From Streptomyces lavendulae subsp. lavendulae (GTDB taxonomy: Bacteria; Actinomycetota; Actinomycetes; Streptomycetales; Streptomycetaceae): a DNA stretch of 64,000 bases. Positions 58,444 through 64,000 of the stretch are shown in pieces. The translations under genes were made by a program, and so were the position numbers. The notes below the pieces were generated by a model. That model worked only from the letters and a program-made list of their open reading frames with translations, made no database searches and was not told the DNA's origin. Positions within the stretch are counted from its first letter, which is position 1; every line of letters begins with the position of its first letter. The stretch covers positions 4,030,001-4,094,000 of the forward strand of contig NZ_CP024985.1 of the NCBI RefSeq assembly GCF_002803845.1, given 5' to 3'.

Positions 58444-59373
58444 ATGACTGACGCAGCAGCGGCCCTGGAGCCCGGACGGCACATCGAGATCCTCGACGAG
58501 CTGACGGAGGAACAGGCCGGATCCGTACTGGACCTCATCCACGAAGCGGCCCGCACGGACGGCACCACCGCCGTCTCCGAACAGGGCCGCCTGCAGCTGC
58601 GCGGCGGCCCGCGCGAGGGGATCCGCCACTTCCTCCTGACCGACGCCGGCCGGCTCGCCGGATACGGGCAACTGGAGGACACCGACCCGGTGGAGGCCCC
58701 CGCCGCCGAGCTCGTCGTGCACCCCGCGCTGCGCGGACGCGGCCACGGCCGGGCCCTCGGCTCCGCCCTGCTGCACGCCTCCGGCAAGCGGATCCGGGTG
58801 TGGGCGCACGGCGGCAAGTCCGCCGCCCGGCACCTGGCGCAGGTCCTCGGCCTGACCCTGTTCCGCGAACTGCGCCAGCTGCGCCGCCCCCTGGGCCCCG
58901 GGGCGGCGGGCCTGCCCGACGCCGCGCTCCCGCCGGGCGTGACGGTCCGCACCTTCGTCCCCGGCCAGGACGACACCGCCTGGCTCGCCGCCAACGCCGC
59001 CGCCTTCGCCCACCACCCGGAGCAGGGCGCGCTCACGCAGCGCGACCTGGACGACCGCATCGCGCAGCCGTGGTTCGACCCGAAGGGCTTCTTCCTCGCG
59101 GAGCGGGAGGGCGAGCTGATCGGCTTCCACTGGACGAAGGTCCACGCGGAGGAGCAGCTCGGCGAGGTCTACGTGGTCGGCGTCCGCCCGGGCGCACAGG
59201 GCGGCGGCCTCGGCAAGGCCCTGACCGCGATCGGCCTCCACCACCTGGCCGCGTCGGGCCTGCCCACGGCGATGCTCTACGTCGACGCCGACAACCCGGC
59301 GGCCCTGGCGGTCTACGAGGGCCTCGGCTTCACGACGCACGAGGTGGACCTCATGTACCGCACGGAGAGCTGA
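58444..59373 (+). CDS. mshD: Mycothiol synthase
   Basis: A 309-residue tandem GNAT acetyltransferase that acetylates Cys-GlcN-Ins, the last step of mycothiol synthesis. The N-terminal half has ELVVHPALRGRGHGRALGSALL, the C-terminal half EVYVVGVRPGAQGGGLGKALTAIGL with the better-kept acetyl-CoA loop, then MLYVDADNPAALAVYEGLGFTTHEVD. The residues IGFHWTKVH are typical of MshD. It is divergent from the 5'-nucleotidase gene. mshA lies 33 kb away in the same window. Confidence 0.94.
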   Translation: MTDAAAALEPGRHIEILDELTEEQAGSVLDLIHEAARTDGTTAVSEQGRLQLRGGPREGIRHFLLTDAGRLAGYGQLEDTDPVEAPAAELVVHPALRGRGHGRALGSALLHASGKRIRVWAHGGKSAARHLAQVLGLTLFRELRQLRRPLGPGAAGLPDAALPPGVTVRTFVPGQDDTAWLAANAAAFAHHPEQGALTQRDLDDRIAQPWFDPKGFFLAEREGELIGFHWTKVHAEEQLGEVYVVGVRPGAQGGGLGKALTAIGLHHLAASGLPTAMLYVDADNPAALAVYEGLGFTTHEVDLMYRTES

Positions 59374-59380
59374 GGGCTCA

Positions 59381-59445
59381 GGGGGGCGGGGCGAGGTCGG
59401 GGCCGGGGGACGGCGGGACTCGGCCCCGACCCCGCCCCGCCCCCC
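59381..59445 (+). terminator. Long terminator after mshD
   Basis: A 25-bp stem with one mismatch (59381-59405 with 59421-59445) and a 15-nt loop, starting eight bases after the mshD stop. Confidence 0.9.
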
Positions 59446-59541
59446 TCCCCCGCCCCGCACGCCCCCGTCGACCCCCGTCACGCCCCACCGCGCCCCCACC
59501 CCCGGGAACCGCCCGCCAGCCGGAGCCAGGAAGCCATACGC

Positions 59542-59563
59542 CATTAACCGGGCATTAAGACGC
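59542..59563 (+). promoter_or_regulatory. PHO box upstream of ppk
   Basis: Two adjacent 11-nt direct repeats, CATTAACCGGG and CATTAAGACGC. This is the PHO-unit form (xTTxAxx) bound by PhoP in Streptomyces. It would overlap the -35 region of a ppk promoter with the start of transcription near 59595. Confidence 0.7.
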
Positions 59564-59656
59564 GCTTGCCAGTCTCCGGACATGCAGCACCGCCTCCGCC
59601 CGACGGCGGACACTTCCGACGCGCCTGTCCTCCCCCGTGCGCGGAAGAATGGAGAC

Positions 59657-62038
59657 ATGAGCCACCAGCCGAGCGCGAGCCCCGCGGGCCCCACCGAGGT
59701 CCCCGCCCAGCAGCCGTCCCGCAACGCCGCCAGCACCGGCCCCGCAGGCCCCACCGGCCCCGCCGCCGCCCCGGCGGCGGTCCCGTCGGCCCTCACCCGG
59801 CCGACCGCCGCGCAGACACCGGCGCAGGCCAAGGCCGAGGCCCAGGCGCAGACGGCCCGGACGCGGGCGCGCCTCGGCTCCATAGCCGCGCACCGCCCCC
59901 ACGCGGCGGACCTCGATCCCGACCTCGACGCCGATCTCGACGCCTACGAGGACAAGGACGACGACGGCGAGCTGCCCGCGAACCGCTTCCTCGACCGCGA
60001 ACGCAGCTGGCTCGCCTTCAACGAGCGCGTCCTCGAACTCGCCGAGGACCCCGCCACCCCGCTCCTGGAGCGCGCGAACTTCCTGGCGATCTTCGCGAGC
60101 AACCTCGACGAGTTCTTCATGGTCCGCGTCGCCGGCCTCAAGCGCCGCATCGCGACCGGCGTCGCCACCCGTTCGGCCTCGGGCCTCCAGCCCCGTGAGG
60201 TGCTGGACCTGATCTGGACCCGCTCGCGCGAGCTCATGGCCCGGCACGCCGCCTGCTACCAGCAGGACATCGCCCCGCAGCTCGCCGAGGAGGGCATCCA
60301 CCTCATCCGGTGGCCCGACCTCACCGAGAAGGAGCAGGCCCGCCTCTTCACCCTGTTCCGCAACCAGATCTTCCCGGTGCTCACCCCGCTGGCCGTGGAC
60401 CCCGCGCACCCGTTCCCGTACATCTCCGGCCTGTCCCTGAACCTGGCCGTCGTCGTGCGCAACCCCGTCAGCGGCCACCGCCACTTCGCCCGCGTCAAGG
60501 TCCCGCCGCTCCTGTCCCGGTTCCTGGAGGCCTCCCCGCAGCGCTACGTCCCGCTGGAGGACGTCATCGCCGCGCACCTGGAGGAGCTGTTCCCCGGCAT
60601 GGAGGTGCTCGCGCACCACATGTTCCGCGTGACCCGCAACGAGGACCTCGAAGTGGAGGAGGACGACGCCGAGAACCTCCTCCAGGCCCTGGAGAAGGAG
60701 CTCATGCGGCGCCGCTTCGGCCCGCCGGTGCGCCTGGAGGTCGAGGAGTCCATCGACCCCGGCGTCCTGGACCTCCTCGTCCAGGAACTGAAGATCTCCG
60801 CCGCCGAGGTGTACCCGCTGCCCGGCCCGCTCGACCTGACGGCCCTCTTCGGGATCTCCTCCCTGGACCGGCCCGAGCTGAAGTACCCGAAGTTCGTCGC
60901 CGGCACCCACCGTGACCTCGCCGAGGTGGAGTCCGCGTCCGCGCCCGACATCTTCGCCGCGCTGCGCGAGCGCGACGTCCTCCTGCACCACCCGTACGAC
61001 TCCTTCTCCACCTCCGTGCAGGCCTTCCTGGAACAGGCCGCCGCCGACCCGGACGTCCTCGCGATCAAGCAGACGCTCTACCGCACCTCGGGCGACTCCC
61101 CGATCGTCGACGCCCTGATAGACGCCGCCGAATCCGGCAAGCAGGTCCTCGTACTCGTCGAGATCAAGGCCCGCTTCGACGAGCAGGCCAACATCAAGTG
61201 GGCGCGCAAGCTGGAGGAGTCCGGCTGCCACGTGGTCTACGGCCTGGTCGGCCTCAAGACCCACTGCAAGCTCTCGCTCGTCGTCCGCCAGGAGGGCGAC
61301 ACCCTGCGCCGCTACAGCCACGTCGGCACCGGCAACTACCACCCCAAGACCGCACGCCTGTACGAGGACCTCGGCCTGCTCACCGCCGACCCGCAGGTCG
61401 GCGCGGACCTCTCCGACCTGTTCAACCGGCTGTCCGGCTACTCCCGGCGCGAGACCTACCGCCGGCTGCTGACCGCCCCCAAGTCCCTGCGCGACGGACT
61501 GGTCTCGCGCATCGAGAAGGAGGCCGACCACCACCGGGCCGGCCGCCCCGCGTCCGTCCGCCTCAAGATGAACTCGATCGTCGACGAGGCCCTCATCGAC
61601 TCCCTGTACCGGGCCTCCCGGGCAGGCGTCCCGGTCGACATCTGGGTCCGCGGCATCTGCGCCGTACGGCCCGGGGTCCCGGGGCTGTCGGAGAACATAC
61701 GGGTCCGCTCGATCCTCGGCCGCTTCCTGGAGCACTCCCGGGTCTTCGCCTTCGGCAACGGCGGCGAGCCCGAGGTGTGGATCGGCAGCGCCGACATGAT
61801 GCACCGCAACCTCGACCGCCGCATCGAGGCACTGGTCAGGGTCACCGACCCCGCCCACCGCGCGGCCCTGGACCGGATGCTGGAGACGGGCATGTCCGAC
61901 GCCACCTCCTCCTGGCACCTGGGACCGGACGGCGAATGGACCCGGCACAGCACCGACGCCGAAGGCCAGCCGCTGCGGCACGTTCAGGAGATGCTCATAG
62001 ACGCCCGGAGGCGCCGGCGTGGCTCAGCCAAACCATGA
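59657..62038 (+). CDS. ppk: Polyphosphate kinase 1
   Basis: A 793-residue PPK1 that makes polyphosphate from ATP. After an unordered Ala/Pro/Thr-rich head of about 90 residues comes the N domain (NRFLDRERSWLAFNERVLELAED, ANFLAIFASNLDEFFMVRVAGL), the head domain, and two PLD-like C domains: QTLYRTSGDSPIVDAL, VLVEIKARFDEQANI, YSHVGTGNYHPKTARLYEDLGLLTAD (phospho-His in HVGTGNYH), and VWIGSADMMHRNLDRRIE. The frame opens at ATG 59582, but that lies too close to the PHO box to be in the message; ATG 59657 has GGAG upstream. The CHAD gene overlaps its end. Confidence 0.94.
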   Translation: MSHQPSASPAGPTEVPAQQPSRNAASTGPAGPTGPAAAPAAVPSALTRPTAAQTPAQAKAEAQAQTARTRARLGSIAAHRPHAADLDPDLDADLDAYEDKDDDGELPANRFLDRERSWLAFNERVLELAEDPATPLLERANFLAIFASNLDEFFMVRVAGLKRRIATGVATRSASGLQPREVLDLIWTRSRELMARHAACYQQDIAPQLAEEGIHLIRWPDLTEKEQARLFTLFRNQIFPVLTPLAVDPAHPFPYISGLSLNLAVVVRNPVSGHRHFARVKVPPLLSRFLEASPQRYVPLEDVIAAHLEELFPGMEVLAHHMFRVTRNEDLEVEEDDAENLLQALEKELMRRRFGPPVRLEVEESIDPGVLDLLVQELKISAAEVYPLPGPLDLTALFGISSLDRPELKYPKFVAGTHRDLAEVESASAPDIFAALRERDVLLHHPYDSFSTSVQAFLEQAAADPDVLAIKQTLYRTSGDSPIVDALIDAAESGKQVLVLVEIKARFDEQANIKWARKLEESGCHVVYGLVGLKTHCKLSLVVRQEGDTLRRYSHVGTGNYHPKTARLYEDLGLLTADPQVGADLSDLFNRLSGYSRRETYRRLLTAPKSLRDGLVSRIEKEADHHRAGRPASVRLKMNSIVDEALIDSLYRASRAGVPVDIWVRGICAVRPGVPGLSENIRVRSILGRFLEHSRVFAFGNGGEPEVWIGSADMMHRNLDRRIEALVRVTDPAHRAALDRMLETGMSDATSSWHLGPDGEWTRHSTDAEGQPLRHVQEMLIDARRRRRGSAKP

Positions 62039-62963
62039 CCCGACCGCAGGTGACGTGCTCGGCGCGTACCTGCGCTCCCAGGCCACCGCGTTCCTGCGGG
62101 GGTTGCGCGTGCACGAGGAAAGCGGGTCCGACGCGGCGGAAAGCAGCGAGGCGGCACGCGGCCTGCGGGGGGCCGCGCGCCGCATCGCGGGCTCGCTGAG
62201 CACGTTCCGGGTGGTGACCGAGTCTGCGTGGGCGGACTCCCTGCGCACCGAGCTCGTCTGGCTCTCCTCCACCCTGGCCGACGAGCACGCGTACGCCGCC
62301 CGGCTGTCGCGCCTGATGGAGGCCCTGCAGCGGCTCTCCGCGTCGCCCGAGGTCCCGGCGCCCCGCGGCAACGCGGCCTCCGCGGGGGCCCTCACCGTGG
62401 GCTCCGCGCGCGCGGGCGCCCTGCTGGAGCGCCAGCTCACGCTGGCGCGCACCCGCGCCCACTCGGCGACCCTCCAGGCGCTCGGCTCGTCCCGCTTCCA
62501 CGCGGTCGCCGACGCCGTCGCGGTGCTGGCCTCGGAGGTGCCGCTCGACGCGGTCGCGGCGCGGGGGCGGGTGGAGGACGTCCTGGTGCCGCTCGCGGCG
62601 GTCACCGAGGACCGGCTGGGTTCGGCCGTGGCCGCCCTGCCCGACACCGGCGCGAGCACCCCGTACTCGGCCCACGCGGACGGCTCCTGGCACGAGGTGC
62701 GCCGCCTGCTGCGGGTCCACCGGTACGCGCGGGAGGCGCTGGGCGCGGACGTGTCCCGGCTCGCGGCGGCCGGCGAGGCCCTGGACGTGCACCGCGACGC
62801 CTCCGAGGCGGCCACCGCCTCGGCGACGGCCGCCCGCACCCCGCGGATCGCCCCGGCCACGGCCTACGCCCTGGGCGTCCTGCACGCCGACCAGCGGCAC
62901 GCGGCCCTGGCGGCCCGCCTCTCGTTCCACCACATCTGGCACCCGGTCCCCACGCCCTCCTGA
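62019..62963 (+). CDS. CHAD-domain protein (polyphosphate binding)
   Basis: A 314-residue helical CHAD protein: LGAYLRSQATAFLRGLRVHEESGSDAAESSEAARGLRGAARRIAGSLSTFRVVTES is the first helical repeat and GSWHEVRRLLRVHRYAREAL part of the second, with conserved His and Arg/Lys residues lining a basic groove. CHAD domains bind polyphosphate granules, which fits the preceding ppk. It starts at GTG 62019, 20 bases inside ppk, so translation is coupled. Confidence 0.9.
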   Translation: MAQPNHDPTAGDVLGAYLRSQATAFLRGLRVHEESGSDAAESSEAARGLRGAARRIAGSLSTFRVVTESAWADSLRTELVWLSSTLADEHAYAARLSRLMEALQRLSASPEVPAPRGNAASAGALTVGSARAGALLERQLTLARTRAHSATLQALGSSRFHAVADAVAVLASEVPLDAVAARGRVEDVLVPLAAVTEDRLGSAVAALPDTGASTPYSAHADGSWHEVRRLLRVHRYAREALGADVSRLAAAGEALDVHRDASEAATASATAARTPRIAPATAYALGVLHADQRHAALAARLSFHHIWHPVPTPS

Positions 62964-63250
62964 CGCGCCCCCGGCCCGCCCCCACCGCCCCGCCCCGACC
63001 GCCCGATCCGGGCGGTCGGAGCCCCGGCCGGGCGGAGCGCGCGCAATGGTGGAACGGTGGACGGAGGACCCCTGCCGCGCAGGGGTCGCATCCGCACCGG
63101 TTCCCGCCCCCCGGCGGCAACGGCGAAAATCGGCCACCCCACCGACGGCCCACCGGCGGGCCGGGGAAGGTCACGGTGGGGTAACGGGGGGATAACGCCC
63201 GATTGCGCCCAGGTACAAACCACCCCATCCGCACCGGGCCGTCCGCCATG

Positions 63251-63294
63251 GTTCACCCTCCGTTCACCAACCCCCGTCGACCGCTTCACCTGTT
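63251..63294 (+). promoter_or_regulatory. PHO boxes upstream of pstS
   Basis: Four consecutive 11-nt units: GTTCACCCTCC, GTTCACCAACC, a diverged CCCGTCGACCG, and CTTCACCTGTT. This is a textbook PhoP site about 140 nt before pstS. Nearer the left, TAACG occurs twice 11 nt apart (near 63182 and 63193). The 467-nt gap 62964-63430 has no gene. Confidence 0.9.
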
Positions 63295-63430
63295 CTGCCT
63301 AATTTCGGTACCGCACGGTGCGAGCCGCTGGGAAAAGCAGGGCACGCGCACCACACGACCCCGTAGTCCTCTTCGCACGCCGCCCCGAACCAGAAAGCGG
63401 CCGGCGGCTCCTCGGAAGGAACACCCGAAA

Positions 63431-64000
63431 GTGAAGCTTCAGCGCAAGAACCGGCTTCGTGCCTCCGCCCTCGGGGCCCTCGTCGTGTCCGGCGCCCTGG
63501 TCCTCACGGCGTGCGGCTCGGACGACAACACCAAGACCGACGCCGGTGGCAACACCCCGAAGGCCTCCGCCCCGGCCCCGGGCGACGTCAAGTGCGACGG
63601 CGCCAAGGGCAAGCTCCTGGCCTCCGGCTCCTCCGCGCAGAAGAACGCGGTCGACCTGTGGGTGAAGAACTACATGGCCGCCTGCCCGGGCGTCGAGGTG
63701 AACTACAAGTCCTCCTCCTCCGGTGAGGGCATCGTCGCCTTCAACCAGGGCACCGTCGGTTTCGCGGGCTCGGACTCCGCGCTGAAGCCCGAGGCCGTCG
63801 AGGAGTCGAAGAAGGTCTGCACCGGCGGTCAGGGCATCGACCTGCCGATGGTCGGCGGCCCGATCGCGCTCGGCTTCAACGTCGCCGGCGTGGACAAGCT
63901 GAACCTGGACGCCACCACGATCGCCAACATCTTCAACGACAAGATCAAGAAGTGGGACGACGAGGCGATCAAGAAGCTGAACCCCGGCGTCACCCTCCCC
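63431..64000 (+). CDS. pstS: Phosphate-binding lipoprotein PstS (partial)
   Basis: The first 190 residues of the phosphate-binding subunit of the Pst importer; the window ends in the gene. GTG 63431 starts a lipoprotein signal (SALGALVVSGALVLTAC, Cys at 28). Phosphate contacts include GSSAQKNAVDLW and SSSSGEGIVAFNQGTVGFAGSD. IALGFNVAGVDKLNLDATTIANIFNDKIKKWDDEAI is the typical middle part. It carries strong PHO boxes and would head pstSCAB. Confidence 0.95.
   Translation, partial: MKLQRKNRLRASALGALVVSGALVLTACGSDDNTKTDAGGNTPKASAPAPGDVKCDGAKGKLLASGSSAQKNAVDLWVKNYMAACPGVEVNYKSSSSGEGIVAFNQGTVGFAGSDSALKPEAVEESKKVCTGGQGIDLPMVGGPIALGFNVAGVDKLNLDATTIANIFNDKIKKWDDEAIKKLNPGVTLP

Noticed and set aside
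59555..61981. An 808-codon open frame antisense to ppk
   Set aside because: It mirrors ppk codons; the protein is low-complexity Gly/Val/Asp-rich with no domain, while the plus strand carries all PPK1 motifs.

Overview
The window looks like a piece of a Streptomyces chromosome. The base composition is very GC rich, coding frames show the usual G/C third-position bias, and the gene content is actinobacterial: GlnR, CarD, the PhoR-PhoP pair, mycothiol genes mshA and mshD, MsiK, and the c-di-GMP-responsive anti-sigma factor RsiG. From memory, the gene order resembles the S. coelicolor block running from msiK to pstS; this is recall, not an alignment. Most of the window is therefore ordinary core chromosome. 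Accessory DNA is confined to one decayed tnpB next to a tRNA gene and one intact IS.

Layout. 1-5.6 kb: a partial unknown gene, a pentapeptide-repeat protein, a zinc-type oxidoreductase behind a MerR-like operator, an APH(6)-like kinase, a DsbA-like lipoprotein and a FAD oxidoreductase. 5.6-6.9 kb: tRNA-Thr and a broken IS605-type tnpB. 7-16.3 kb: msiK, a sugar-nucleotidyltransferase-like gene, a DoxX protein, rlmB, cysS, ispF, ispD and carD. 16.8-20.6 kb: a lipoprotein, phoP-phoR, divergent phoU and a Cys-rich mini-protein. 20.7-31.3 kb: a B-lectin, gpmA, an MFS transporter, ybjN-mshA, a methyltransferase, an NlpC/P60 hydrolase, a receiver-PP2C phosphatase, DUF2516, and an HbhA-like gene with its XRE regulator. 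31.4-32.9 kb: a complete IS5-type element with a passenger gene, inserted exactly at the stop codon of an HxlR regulator. 32.9-36.5 kb: HxlR with a divergent imine-reductase-like gene, then an ECF41-type sigma factor flanked by two genes that share the same promoter motif. 36.5-45.7 kb: a PrmC-like methylase, an Eis-like acetyltransferase, rsiG, dtd, a YgfZ-type protein, nur, a nitrobindin-like protein, small membrane proteins, and a sulfurtransferase with a Cys-containing leader peptide, ending with an LmeA-like protein. 45.7-55 kb: a repeat-rich TAYLPP membrane protein with a MoaD-like gene, glnR with a coupled upstream ORF, a LacI regulator, an HtrA-like protease with an MprAB-like two-component system, a PI-PLC-like protein and a TetR regulator. 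55.5-64 kb: a hydrolase, a secreted 5'-nucleotidase, mshD, ppk-CHAD and the start of pstS.

How the genes work together. The clearest system is phosphate control: phoR-phoP and phoU share a promoter region with a PHO-box-like site, and similar 11-nt repeats precede ppk and pstS. Nitrogen (GlnR) and nickel (Nur) regulators, the mycothiol pathway and sulfur transfer add a general nutrient and redox theme.

The observations most worth following are: the twin ECF41-type promoters (34.2 and 35.6 kb), the IS passenger gene, the Cys-codon leader before the sulfurtransferase, the uORF and hairpin before glnR, the TAYLPP repeat protein, the Cys-rich peptide after phoU and the mismatched anticodon stem of tRNA-Thr. 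No CRISPR array, prophage or biosynthetic cluster was seen.
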